A DNA stretch of 8,229 nucleotides from an uncultured Ruminococcus sp. (GCA_947174085.1 CAMWHN010000085.1:1-8229); one strand, 5' to 3'; numbered from the stretch's first letter, positions 1 through 7,559 are shown. Program-made: numbers and translations. Notes: a model not told the origin generated them from the sequence alone.

Positions 1-328
1 GATATAAATCAAGTACTGTATCAATTAAAATTTCTGTATCAGCTCTGGGAATTAACACCCCTGTTCCCACAAATACACGCAAGCCGTAAAATTCCCATTC
101 ACCTAAAATATATTGCAATGGTTCACCAGAAATTCTACGCTTTGTCATAGCAAGCAATTCCTGAATCTGTTCAGAAGAAAAATTTTTTTGCTGTGCCAAT
201 ATACTATGCCATGATAAATTACTAACTTGTTCTAACATGCATTTTGCATCAAATTCTGAATCTGGAATATTTGCATTTTCCAGCATAGTAACAAGCATTT
301 TTTTTAATTCTCTGCAATTGATTACCAT
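1..328 (-). CDS. prmC: PrmC (HemK), release factor glutamine N5-methyltransferase, N-terminal part
   Basis: PrmC methylates the glutamine of the GGQ motif in peptide-chain release factors, using S-adenosylmethionine, in the cytoplasm. Only the first 109 codons are in the window; the gene runs off the left edge, so the catalytic NPPY motif is not visible. What is seen is the helical N-terminal domain, followed by the family signature around residues 75-100: R-x-x-G-E-PLQYILGEWEFYGL, then a VLIPRADTEILI stretch that begins the methyltransferase domain. The start ATG (328-326) lies inside the last codons of the upstream yqhQ (ATGGTAA overlap, 7 nt). It is preceded by AGAGGA at 335-340, about 6 nt away, which supports this start and translational coupling. 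DUF1385 next to prmC (often with prfA) is a common Clostridia arrangement. The identification is confident despite the truncation. Confidence 0.93.
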   Translation of the reverse strand, partial: MVINCRELKKMLVTMLENANIPDSEFDAKCMLEQVSNLSWHSILAQQKNFSSEQIQELLAMTKRRISGEPLQYILGEWEFYGLRVFVGTGVLIPRADTEILIDTVLDLY

Positions 329-1287
329 CTATCGTCCTCTAAATTTTCAGGAATACATGGCTTTAAAGCTTCGATTGCAATTTCAATCTGTGAATTATCA
401 GGTTCTTTCGTTGTAATTTTCTGGAGCTGTAATCCGCCGAAAGAAATAATTTTCGCAAGTTTACTGTCACTTCTTCCTGCAAATTGAATACACTCGAATG
501 AACAGCCAACAGTAATTGGCAATAAACATAAACTGCATAAAAATCTTTGCCACGGAATTGTAAACGGCACGAGACACATGACTAAAATGCTAATAAACAA
601 AGTTAAGAAAATAAAGCTTGTGCCACATCTTGGGTGCAATCTCACTTGTTTTTTCACATTTTCGACTGTCAAAGGCAAACCTGCTTCAAAACAAGCAATT
701 GTTTTATGTTCCGCACCGTGATATTCATAAGTTCTTCTAATATCTTTGATATTACCAGTAATTGCCATATAACTAACAAATACAATAATTTTAATAATTC
801 CCTCTGAAAAAGATTGAATCATTCTGTTAGCCGTTAAAGGCTTTATCAAGCCGACAATCCATTTTGGCAAGAATAAAAACAATCCCATTGCGATGACTAA
901 GCCTAATACCATGCCAACAGCCATAATCGCTTCTACTGTTTTTTCAGTAAAATGCTGTTCCAGAAATTTTTCAAACTTAGAAGATTCTTCCTGTTCTTGC
1001 AATTCTTCTTCTGTCATTTGTTTTTCAGCAGATTTCATCAGGCATTTATAGCCATCAATCATAGAAAAAATAAAACTATAGACACCTCTTACAAAAGGCA
1101 TTTTTTTATACCAAGGTTTATTTTTGCCGTTATTCAAATCCCATGTTTCTATATCAATGCTCCCGTCTGGCAATCGGCAAGCCATTGCGCCTTTATACAC
1201 GCCTTTCATCATGACACCTTCAATTAATGCCTGTCCGCCGATTTTGCTTTTATGAGAATTTTGTGAATTATTTTTCTGTTCACTCAT
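322..1287 (-). CDS. yqhQ: DUF1385 family membrane protein (YqhQ-like)
   Basis: This 321-aa protein belongs to the DUF1385 family, whose B. subtilis member is YqhQ. The biochemical role is unknown; conserved His/Cys/Glu residues have led to it being described as a predicted metal-dependent protein. Visible motifs are GGQALIEGVMM (residues 17-27), YHGAEHKTIACFE (189-201) and HPRCGTSF (218-225). Hydrophobic segments lie near 122-147, 163-177 and 225-262, so it is an integral membrane protein. Residues about 86-110 form a charged, Glu/Lys-rich loop. The start is supported by AGAGGTGAT ending 3 nt before the ATG. It begins 12 nt after the histidine kinase stop and overlaps prmC by 7 nt, so it is probably co-transcribed with both. 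The family assignment is firm; the function is not. Confidence 0.92.
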   Translation of the reverse strand: MSEQKNNSQNSHKSKIGGQALIEGVMMKGVYKGAMACRLPDGSIDIETWDLNNGKNKPWYKKMPFVRGVYSFIFSMIDGYKCLMKSAEKQMTEEELQEQEESSKFEKFLEQHFTEKTVEAIMAVGMVLGLVIAMGLFLFLPKWIVGLIKPLTANRMIQSFSEGIIKIIVFVSYMAITGNIKDIRRTYEYHGAEHKTIACFEAGLPLTVENVKKQVRLHPRCGTSFIFLTLFISILVMCLVPFTIPWQRFLCSLCLLPITVGCSFECIQFAGRSDSKLAKIISFGGLQLQKITTKEPDNSQIEIAIEALKPCIPENLEDDRW

Positions 1288-1299
1288 GATATCACCTCT

Positions 1300-2754
1300 T
1301 TATGCATGTTCAGGCGGTAATGTAATAATTACGGTTGTTCCAACGCCTTCTTCACTTTTAATATCTAGTTTACCGCCATGTGCGATAATAATTTCATCTG
1401 CGACAGCAAGCCCAATGCCCGACCCTCTGCGAGTATGATTGGCTTTATAAAATTTTGTTTTAATTTTAGGCAAATCAGATGCTTTAATTCCACAACCGCT
1501 GTCAGAAACACAAACTCTTATATTACCTTGAAATTCTTCCGCAGTAATCTGCACATGTCCACCAGCATCAGAATATTTAATTGCATTGTCAATAATATTA
1601 ATAAACACTTGTCTGATTCGATTTTTATCGCCATATACAAACGGCAACATTTCCGGTTCATCATAAGCAATAGAAATCTGGTCTTGTGTGGCTTTATTCA
1701 TGTAAATTAACACAGCGTCACCCAATTCTGCAAGCACGTCCATAGTTGCTTTTTTTAATTCAAAATGTCCGTTTTGCATTCTTGAAAAATCTAGTAATTC
1801 TTCTACCATTTGTGTTAATCTAGTTGTTTCATTCATAATAACATTCATACCTTTGCGAACGGTTTCCGTGTCATTTTCCGCCATGCAAACCGTTTCCGCC
1901 CAGCCTTTAATTGCAGTCAAAGGCGTTCGCAATTCATGTGATACTGAAGAAATAAATTCATTTTTCATTTCTTCGGCTGTAGATAACTCATCTGCCATAT
2001 GATTAATTGCATTACATAAATCGCCGATTTCATCATTATTATGATATCTGATTCTAATAGAAAAATCACCCTTTGCGAATTTTCCTGCGGTTGTACTTAA
2101 TTGCATAATTGGTTTAATAATACTACCGACAAAATAAATACCTGTTAAAACCAGCATTAAGATAATAATTGCACAGATAATAATTGCACAAATAATCATT
2201 GTTCCCATACTTTTGTCAACTTCTGTGAGAGAACAAACCACACGCACGGCATAATATTCTGTGCTAAAAGCTGAAATATCCATACAAACCGCCATAATTT
2301 TTTCTTGATTTTCAGCTTTACCAATCCAATAGCCGTCACCGCCGTTTACTAAATTTTCATAATCTGGGATTGCAGTATCAGATGACGGCGAAAATCCAGA
2401 AGAAGTTAAAATAACTCTGCCTTTAGAATTGACTGCCATGAGTTCCATTTTATCTTTTGCAGAAAAACTCTCAAACGTGCCACGCATTTCAGAATACAAA
2501 TTTGTTTCAGAATCCTGTGCATAACGGCTTAATAAATTCACAACCGAAGTCAATTCACTTGTTAAACTCTGTCTGGCACTAGTATAATAAAAACTCTGCA
2601 TAGCGTAAACAAATATTAATACAACAACAATCATGATTAATACAATCACAGCAAGATTATTTGTAATCCAACGTTGTGTAATCGTCCGTTTTCTAGGGAG
2701 CTGTTCTTCCTGTTTTAATTTAGATTTAAATTTTATCATTCCATTTATAGCCAT
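1300..2754 (-). CDS. Membrane sensor histidine kinase
   Basis: This 484-aa kinase is the partner of the overlapping response regulator. Order of parts: a short basic cytoplasmic tail; TM1 at about 34-52; an extracytoplasmic sensor region at about 53-183 with a PAS/Cache-like stretch (MAVNSKGRVILTSSG); TM2 at about 185-209; HAMP at about 210-262; and a HisKA domain with phospho-acceptor His273 in SHELRTPLTAIKGW. The ATPase domain has an N box (N386 and N390 in FINIIDNAIKYS), a G1 box DSGCG (418-422) and a G2 box GSGIGLAV (444-451). All catalytic boxes are intact. The architecture is that of WalK/PhoR-like kinases; the stimulus cannot be told. Two in-frame starts are possible: ATG at 2754 (TTTGGGGCT just upstream) and ATG at 2739 (MIKFKSK). 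Neither has a strong ribosome site, so coupling to the regulator's end is likely. Confidence 0.95.
   Translation of the reverse strand: MAINGMIKFKSKLKQEEQLPRKRTITQRWITNNLAVIVLIMIVVVLIFVYAMQSFYYTSARQSLTSELTSVVNLLSRYAQDSETNLYSEMRGTFESFSAKDKMELMAVNSKGRVILTSSGFSPSSDTAIPDYENLVNGGDGYWIGKAENQEKIMAVCMDISAFSTEYYAVRVVCSLTEVDKSMGTMIICAIIICAIIILMLVLTGIYFVGSIIKPIMQLSTTAGKFAKGDFSIRIRYHNNDEIGDLCNAINHMADELSTAEEMKNEFISSVSHELRTPLTAIKGWAETVCMAENDTETVRKGMNVIMNETTRLTQMVEELLDFSRMQNGHFELKKATMDVLAELGDAVLIYMNKATQDQISIAYDEPEMLPFVYGDKNRIRQVFINIIDNAIKYSDAGGHVQITAEEFQGNIRVCVSDSGCGIKASDLPKIKTKFYKANHTRRGSGIGLAVADEIIIAHGGKLDIKSEEGVGTTVIITLPPEHA
2161..2190. repeat. 15-bp perfect tandem duplication inside the kinase TM2
   Basis: Two adjacent identical 15-mers (gataataattgcaca at 2161-2175 and 2176-2190) are followed by a decayed third partial copy (aataatcattg). 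On the coding strand they add the pentapeptide CAIII twice within TM2 of the histidine kinase. Because the unit is a multiple of three, gain or loss of a copy would keep the frame and change the membrane helix by five residues. Confidence 0.85.
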
Positions 2755-3427
2755 AGCCCCAAATCGTTACAATATATTGCGGATTAGACGGTTCATCTTC
2801 TATTTTTAATCTGATTCTGCGAATATTTACATCTACGATTTTATAATCTCCATAATAATTTTCTCCCCAGATATGATTTAAAATACTTGCTCTGTCAAGA
2901 GCTGTATTTTTATTATTCATGAAATATTCTAAAATCTGATATTCTACTTGGGTCAAATCAATTGGCACGCCGTTTTTTGCAACAGTTCTGCTTTTTAAAT
3001 TCAGCGTAAAAGGTCCTGAGTCAATCACAGGACTTTTTTCATCATGAATAAAACTCATGCAGACACGTCTATAAATTGCGTCTACTCTCGCAGTTAATTC
3101 TGACAAAGAAAAAGGTTTTGTAATATAATCATCAGCACCAATCATTAAACCACTGACTTTATCCATTTCTTGTGTTCTAGCCGTCAGCATAATAATTCCC
3201 AGTGTAGAGCTTTTTTCTCTTAATTTTTTACAAACCGTAAAGCCATCAATACCGGGCATCATAATATCCAGCAGGACAATATCAAAATTACCGTTTTCTT
3301 CTTCAAATTTCTGTAAAGCATCTTCACCGCAATTGACATCAATGACATCATAGCCCGCACGTTTTAAATTAATTACAATGCAATCCCGTATTACGTCTTC
3401 ATCTTCACATACAAGAATACGTTTCAT
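2726..3427 (-). CDS. OmpR-family response regulator
   Basis: This 233-aa two-component regulator has a receiver domain at about 1-118: an acidic pocket E8-D9-E10, phospho-acceptor D54 in VLLDIMMPG, T82 in IIMLTAR, and K104 in ITKPF. A linker is followed by an OmpR/PhoB winged-helix DNA-binding domain at about 136-232, with the recognition region VDVNIRRIRLKIED and the terminal wing YIVTIWGYGYKW. All receiver residues needed for phosphorylation are present, so it should be a functional phospho-switch for the kinase encoded directly downstream. AGGAGGT lies about 11 nt before the ATG, slightly long but clear. The gene starts 25 nt after the lipoprotein stop and overlaps the kinase by 29 nt (14 nt if the kinase starts at 2739). 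A promoter-like site at 3470-3497 may give the pair its own transcript. The target genes cannot be inferred. Confidence 0.95.
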   Translation of the reverse strand: MKRILVCEDEDVIRDCIVINLKRAGYDVIDVNCGEDALQKFEEENGNFDIVLLDIMMPGIDGFTVCKKLREKSSTLGIIMLTARTQEMDKVSGLMIGADDYITKPFSLSELTARVDAIYRRVCMSFIHDEKSPVIDSGPFTLNLKSRTVAKNGVPIDLTQVEYQILEYFMNNKNTALDRASILNHIWGENYYGDYKIVDVNIRRIRLKIEDEPSNPQYIVTIWGYGYKWNDKI

Positions 3428-3452
3428 GAAACAGTCAACCTCCTGACTAAAG

Positions 3453-4790
3453 TTAATCTAAAAACTGAAAATATAATAATAAATCTCCCATTGTCAATGA
3501 CAAATCCTGATTAGATTCCGGTTTTACTAAACAGCTTGCAGTGCCTTTTGTATGCAATAACTGATAGCCATTGCCTAAATGGTCATCTCTGTCAGCTTCA
3601 TCATAGGCAATATAAATTCTTAATAATACCGGCATATCTTCCTGCCATTCGCCGTCATATATACAGAACTGAATTTCATTTTCTGTTGTATCTTTTATAA
3701 TAGTCACATGCTCTTGCCAAGATTCCGGCAATAAAAACACATAACCATCATTGGCATTATAATAACTGCAATATTCTGTAAAAATAATATTATCCTGCAT
3801 CATAAGCCAATTAGTTTGCCGGATTTGTTCTGATTCAGCGACATTCTCATAGCCCGAAAATACAGTTTGTACTGGAATTTCCGGTATATTATCATGGTCA
3901 ATATCCATGCAGGATAATCCAGAACGGCGCACAGTTTCTTCTGTATTTTTTCCGCAACGCTGTAATAAATTTACTAACTGCAATTCTCCCTGTATTTCTT
4001 CTAGACATAATACTTCTGTCTGAATATTAGAAGTCCCTGTTAATGCGTCAATATATAAAGCCGTTCTGCCGTCAGATAATTTTCCGTAAATTAACTGATT
4101 ATAATCTGTATAATGGTCAATAAATCTATATTTATATTCATGATATAATCTGCCATCTTGTGCAAGGCAATATACAGCCGTATAAGCTTGTTCTGAAGCA
4201 CTCACCGCACCTAATAATATCAAATCTGGATTTTCATTTTTATCTGTCTGTGCAACATCAAATAATGCATAACTATGTTTTAAAGTCTGTTCTAAATAAT
4301 GATTTTCATAGGCATAGACAGAAATATATTTTTCTGATTGATTTGCTGTGCTATAGCCAACAATAATATTCATTTTTTCGCTGTTGCCTAATTTAGAAAT
4401 GACAACTTTTTCTATTTCAGAACCCTCAGCTTCTCTATCGCAAATAGATTGCCAATGATTATTAATTTTATCTAAAATATTAATTCTAAGACCGCCGTCT
4501 GTAGCCGTCATGTTATTTTTTTCATAAAAAACAATGGCTTCATCACTTTCATCAGCGTCTATATCAGCAATAATAAACGCTGACAAATAACTTCCGCTTT
4601 TGGGGTATTTTAATCTGATTCCCGTGCCGGCAGTATCCTGCAATGCCTGATAAATTTGTTCTTGTTCACCGCTTAGCTTCGGCGGTGTCAGCATAGTATC
4701 TACATTAATGCCGATAGAACAACCTGTACAAAACCACAGGAACAGTAATAAAAATCCAAATTTTTTATATTCTTTCACTAATCGGAACAT
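3453..4790 (-). CDS. Lipoprotein with FG-GAP/VCBS-like acidic repeats, function unknown
   Basis: I do not recognise a named family. From ATG 4790 the protein is 445 aa. Its N-terminus MFRLVKEYKK is followed by a hydrophobic stretch and a lipobox-like CTGC with Cys24, so it should be a membrane-anchored lipoprotein on the outer face of the cell membrane. The open frame extends upstream to 4898, but that adds a non-signal-like segment and a 134-nt overlap with citrate synthase; the 4790 start puts the signal peptide at the N-terminus. No strong ribosome site precedes it, so coupling through the 26-nt overlap with gltA is likely. The mature part has Asp-rich loops typical of FG-GAP/VCBS blades: ADIDADESDEAIVF (near 75-88), DVAQTDKNENPDLIL (178-192) and MDIDHDNIPEIP (295-306). 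A small beta-propeller is a reasonable inference. Its place before a sensor kinase pair suggests, without proof, a role in envelope sensing. Confidence 0.75.
   Translation of the reverse strand: MFRLVKEYKKFGFLLLFLWFCTGCSIGINVDTMLTPPKLSGEQEQIYQALQDTAGTGIRLKYPKSGSYLSAFIIADIDADESDEAIVFYEKNNMTATDGGLRINILDKINNHWQSICDREAEGSEIEKVVISKLGNSEKMNIIVGYSTANQSEKYISVYAYENHYLEQTLKHSYALFDVAQTDKNENPDLILLGAVSASEQAYTAVYCLAQDGRLYHEYKYRFIDHYTDYNQLIYGKLSDGRTALYIDALTGTSNIQTEVLCLEEIQGELQLVNLLQRCGKNTEETVRRSGLSCMDIDHDNIPEIPVQTVFSGYENVAESEQIRQTNWLMMQDNIIFTEYCSYYNANDGYVFLLPESWQEHVTIIKDTTENEIQFCIYDGEWQEDMPVLLRIYIAYDEADRDDHLGNGYQLLHTKGTASCLVKPESNQDLSLTMGDLLLYFQFLD
3470..3497 (-). promoter_or_regulatory. Candidate internal promoter before the two-component genes
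   Basis: On the minus strand, TTGACA (3497-3492) and TATATT (3475-3470) are separated by 16 nt. This would start RNA near 3463, about 36 nt before the response regulator ATG. The site lies in the last codons of the lipoprotein gene, so it may be a coincidence of AT-rich coding sequence. Confidence 0.4.
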
Positions 4791-6126
4791 ACTGCTTTTT
4801 CTTAGGCAAAGCTTTATAAGCCGGACGGATAATTCTGCCACCAGTGAGCAATTCTTCCATACGATGAGCTGACCAGCCAGCAATGCGTGATACAGCAAAT
4901 AACGGCGTATATAAATCCTGTGGGATTTTCAGCATTCTATATACTAAACCGGAATACATATCTACATTGGCACAAACGGTTTTTTCAATGCCTCGTTCTT
5001 GTTTCATCAAGACTGGTGTTAATCTTTCTATCGTATCTAATAAATGAAATTCTGCTTCAATTTCTTTGCCCTCAGCAAGTTTAAAGGCTTTTTTCTTTAA
5101 AATAACAGCTCTTGGGTCAGAAAGCGTATAAACAGCATGTCCCATGCCATAAATCAAACCACTGCCGTCACCAGCTTGTTTATTCAGAATTTTTTTAATA
5201 TAATCTGCAACTTCTCCCTCGTTGTCCCAATGCTTAATATTAGCTTTAAAATCTTCCAGCATAGCAGAAACTTTAATATTCGCACCGCCATGTCTTGAGC
5301 CTTTTAACGCACATACCGCCGAAGAATACGCAGAATAAGCATCTGTTCCGGAAGAAGTTAATACTCTGCATGTAAACGTAGAATTATTACCGCCACCATG
5401 TTCGGCATGTAGCATTAATAAGCAATCTAATAATTGCGCTTCTTCTTTGGTATATTTTCTGTCCGGACGGAGCATTGACAAGATTGTCTCTGCTGTACTT
5501 TCATTTGGGCGCAATGGGTGCATAAATAACGTCTGATTATCAAAATGCTTGCGCTTTACTTGATAGGCATTTACCATAATAATTGGCAATTTGGCAATTA
5601 AATTAATGGCTGTTTTTAATTCCTGTTCTAAATTTGTTTGCTCGCATTCTGCTTCATAATAAGAATATAATGCTAAAATTGAACGTGCTAATTTATTCAT
5701 AATATTCTGTGATGGTGCTTTCATCATCATATCTACTACAAATCCAGAGGGCAATTCTCTATGCATTGACAAATAATGGTGAAATGCGTCTAACTCATCA
5801 ACTGTTGGCAATTTGCCAAATAATAATAAATACGCTGTTTCCTCATAGCCGAAACGGTTTTCTTTTTCGGCATTGCGCACCAAATCATAGATAGTATATC
5901 CTCTATAAATTAATTCCCCAGGAATTGGCTCAACTTCACCTTCATTCACAAGATAGCCATGTACATTACAAATATTTGTAATGCCTGCAAGAACGCCTGT
6001 GCCATCACTCCGGCGTAAACCTCTCTTAATATGAAATTTCTGATATAATTGTTGGTCAATAACGGAATTTTTTTTCAATTCCCCGCATAAATTTTGCATA
6101 TCAGCATTTGAAAATATTCTGCTCAT
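4765..6126 (-). CDS. gltA: Citrate synthase
   Basis: This 453-aa cytoplasmic enzyme condenses oxaloacetate and acetyl-CoA to citrate, the entry to the oxidative TCA branch and to glutamate synthesis. The classical catalytic residues are visible: H279 in GSRHGGAN, H330 in GMGHAVY and D389 in NVDMYSG. Also present are the HAEHGGGNNSTFTCR segment around 240-254 and the substrate arginines R339 (DPRA), R414 (SRIAGWSAHR) and R432 (GGRIIRP). The length suits the longer clostridial type I enzymes. A 2-methylcitrate synthase activity cannot be ruled out from sequence alone, but no prp genes are nearby. The start at 6126 has AAAGGAGG about 8 nt upstream and is preceded by a near-consensus promoter. 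It is the first gene of the leftward block and overlaps the lipoprotein gene by 26 nt. Confidence 0.95.
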   Translation of the reverse strand: MSRIFSNADMQNLCGELKKNSVIDQQLYQKFHIKRGLRRSDGTGVLAGITNICNVHGYLVNEGEVEPIPGELIYRGYTIYDLVRNAEKENRFGYEETAYLLLFGKLPTVDELDAFHHYLSMHRELPSGFVVDMMMKAPSQNIMNKLARSILALYSYYEAECEQTNLEQELKTAINLIAKLPIIMVNAYQVKRKHFDNQTLFMHPLRPNESTAETILSMLRPDRKYTKEEAQLLDCLLMLHAEHGGGNNSTFTCRVLTSSGTDAYSAYSSAVCALKGSRHGGANIKVSAMLEDFKANIKHWDNEGEVADYIKKILNKQAGDGSGLIYGMGHAVYTLSDPRAVILKKKAFKLAEGKEIEAEFHLLDTIERLTPVLMKQERGIEKTVCANVDMYSGLVYRMLKIPQDLYTPLFAVSRIAGWSAHRMEELLTGGRIIRPAYKALPKKKQYVPISERI

Positions 6127-6171
6127 GAGATTTTGCCTCCTTTGATTTTATAAATTTCTATTGCATACTCA

Positions 6172-6200
6172 ATTATAACATTTTTTTTATGGCAAGTCAA
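6172..6200 (-). promoter_or_regulatory. Sigma-A-type promoter for the gltA block
   Basis: On the minus strand, -35 TTGACT (6200-6195) and -10 TATAAT (6177-6172) have a 17-nt spacer and a TG extended -10 (TGT-TATAAT). The expected RNA start is near 6165, about 39 nt before the gltA ATG. It lies in the 121-nt gap shared with the divergent SpoIID-family gene, for which I see no convincing sigma-A promoter. Confidence 0.82.
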
Positions 6201-6247
6201 GAGTAACATGATTAAAATCAAAAACTCAAATCTGGAGGAATTTTTTT

Positions 6248-7273
6248 ATGAAGAAAAAATTTTGTATTTATAGCATATTATGCCTAGTATTAACAGCAAT
6301 GCCATTAATTCCGGCTATGATGATTTCGCCAAAAACTTCTGCACAAGAGAAATCTGACACAGAAATTTCAGAAACTTCAGAAAATTCTACAGAACAAGAT
6401 AATAATTCTAATATAGAAAATTTAGAAAATCAAGTTTATCATGTATTAGATATTACCAGTAATAAAATTTTAGAAGTTTCTGTCCGTGACTATGTGATTG
6501 GCGCAGTCGGTGCAGAAATGCCAGTTTCTTTTGAAACAGAAGCGTTAAAAGCACAGGCTGTCGCAGCACATACTTATGCAGAACGACAAGTAATTTTAGC
6601 AGAAAATCGTTCTGATTTAAACGGAGCTGATTTTTCTAACGACCCAAATCAATATCAGGCTTTTTACACAACACAACAATTACAAGAGCTTTACGGCGAT
6701 AATTTTAATACTTATTATGAAAAGCTTTGTCAAGCTGTAGATTCTGTTCTTCCAGAAATTTTATTTTATGACAATCAGCCAATTATTGCGGCATTTCATG
6801 CAATGTCAAGCGGAAAAACAGAATCTGCCCAAAACGTTTGGGGCAATGATATTGCATATTTACAATCTGTTGATAGTAGTTCTGATACTTCTGCACCAAA
6901 ATATCAACAAGAAATTTCTTATACTCCAGACCAAGTACAGGAATTATTAACTTCTGCACATACTGGTTTAATACTTGGCACAGATACAGAACATTGGTTT
7001 GGCGAACCAATTTGTTCTGATGCCGGTACTGTTCTGCAAATTCCCGTTGGCACAAGTATTTTCACCGGACAAGAATTAAGAACTATTTTTTCTTTGCGTT
7101 CCGCCTGTTTTGAAATTACTTATCAAGATAAAAATTTCATTTTCACAACCAAAGGCTATGGGCATGCTGTCGGCATGAGCCAATATGGTGCAAATGCTAT
7201 GGCTTTACAAGGTTCTAATTATCGAGAAATTTTAGCTTATTATTACCCTGACACAATTTTAAAAACTGCCTAA
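6248..7273 (+). CDS. spoIID: SpoIID/LytB-domain protein (peptidoglycan lytic transglycosylase-like)
   Basis: This 341-aa protein has a signal peptide or N-terminal anchor at about 4-27, then a Ser/Glu/Asn-rich linker (about 31-60), then a SpoIID domain. Family members cleave the glycan backbone of stripped peptidoglycan during forespore engulfment, or during cell separation for LytB-like members. The signature is present: VRDYVIGAVGAEMP, with E90 at the known catalytic glutamate position; ALKAQAVAAHTYA (99-111); FHAMSSGKTES (183-193); and the closing GYGHAVGMSQYGANAMA (303-319). GGAGGA sits 8 nt before the ATG. The gene diverges from gltA and is alone on its strand here, without spoIIM/P/Q neighbours. 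Calling it the true sporulation SpoIID is therefore less certain than the domain assignment. No clear T-tract terminator follows it. Confidence 0.88.
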   Translation: MKKKFCIYSILCLVLTAMPLIPAMMISPKTSAQEKSDTEISETSENSTEQDNNSNIENLENQVYHVLDITSNKILEVSVRDYVIGAVGAEMPVSFETEALKAQAVAAHTYAERQVILAENRSDLNGADFSNDPNQYQAFYTTQQLQELYGDNFNTYYEKLCQAVDSVLPEILFYDNQPIIAAFHAMSSGKTESAQNVWGNDIAYLQSVDSSSDTSAPKYQQEISYTPDQVQELLTSAHTGLILGTDTEHWFGEPICSDAGTVLQIPVGTSIFTGQELRTIFSLRSACFEITYQDKNFIFTTKGYGHAVGMSQYGANAMALQGSNYREILAYYYPDTILKTA

Positions 7274-7342
7274 TTTTCTTTACTGGTATTATTATAGCAT
7301 AAAGCCTGTTCAAAAATTTTATAACTAGAAAATTTATTTTCT

Positions 7343-7372
7343 AAAAAAAATGCCCACTAAAAAACTAGTGGG
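7343..7372 (-). terminator. Intrinsic terminator of the CRISPR-like transcript
   Basis: CCCACTA (7353-7359) pairs perfectly with TAGTGGG (7366-7372) around a 6-nt loop. Read on the minus strand, the hairpin is followed by GCA and eight T residues (7350-7343), a standard Rho-independent terminator. On the plus strand the hairpin is followed by ACTTACC, so it would not terminate the SpoIID-family gene. It abuts the distal CRISPR repeat with a 1-nt overlap. Confidence 0.8.
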
Positions 7373-7460
7373 ACTTACCCCCACCCATGCGGGGAAGAAT
7401 ATTATGTATTTTTAATCCAGAAACGCTTGCAAGGATCACCCCCGCGCATGCGGGGAAGAG
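7372..7460 (-). CRISPR. Minimal type I-E-like CRISPR array: two repeats, one spacer
   Basis: Two 28-nt repeats at 7433-7460 and 7372-7399 agree at 22 of 28 positions and flank a 33-nt spacer (7400-7432). The 61-nt period is that of type I-E arrays. The better repeat carries the type I-E stem CCCCGC/GCGGGG around a 4-nt loop and reads, on the minus strand, as CTCTTCCCCGC followed by GCGGGGGTGATCC, close to known I-E repeats. The other repeat is degenerate, as terminal leader-distal repeats often are. Its stem change is a G-U wobble in minus-strand RNA but an A-C mismatch in plus-strand RNA, which supports leftward transcription. The repeats are very GC-rich (20 of 28 in the better copy) within AT-rich DNA. 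No cas gene is in the window, so any Cas proteins would have to come from elsewhere. Confidence 0.78.
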
Positions 7461-7530
7461 ACTAATCTCGATCCAATAAAGGCAAGTGTAGAATCCGCCA
7501 GCACAGCGTTCAAAATTTTTCTTCTTTCTC

Positions 7531-7559
7531 TTGACTTTTTTTGTAAACCATGGTATACT
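7531..7559 (+). promoter_or_regulatory. Promoter of the XRE-family regulator
   Basis: TTGACT (7531-7536) and TATACT (7554-7559) have a 17-nt spacer and a TG extended -10 (TGG-TATACT). RNA would start near 7566, giving a leader of about 90 nt before the ATG at 7657. The promoter points right, straight at the leftward array promoter. Confidence 0.78.

Noticed and set aside
4791..4898. Longer start for the lipoprotein at 4898
   Set aside because: It would overlap citrate synthase by 134 nt and bury the signal peptide and lipobox inside the protein.
6127..6247. Sigma-E or sigma-A promoter for the SpoIID-family gene
   Set aside because: CATACT at 6164 resembles part of a -10 box, but no matching -35 at correct spacing was found. 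Only the divergent gltA promoter is convincing.
7326..7343. AT-only hairpin TAGAAAAT-TT-ATTTTCTA as a terminator for the SpoIID-family gene
   Set aside because: The stem has only two G/C pairs at most and is followed on the plus strand by A residues, not T, so it does not look like a rightward terminator. No other one is clear in 7274-7342.
7491..7518. Possible third, highly decayed CRISPR repeat
   Set aside because: The spacing from the better repeat is 58, not 61, and only about 9 of 28 bases agree, close to chance. A weak hairpin can be drawn but does not resemble the I-E stem.
7549..7551. Short leader peptide (MVYKKSQEKEEKF) in the array transcript
   Set aside because: The 13-codon frame has no good ribosome site; leader peptides of this length arise by chance in AT-rich DNA.
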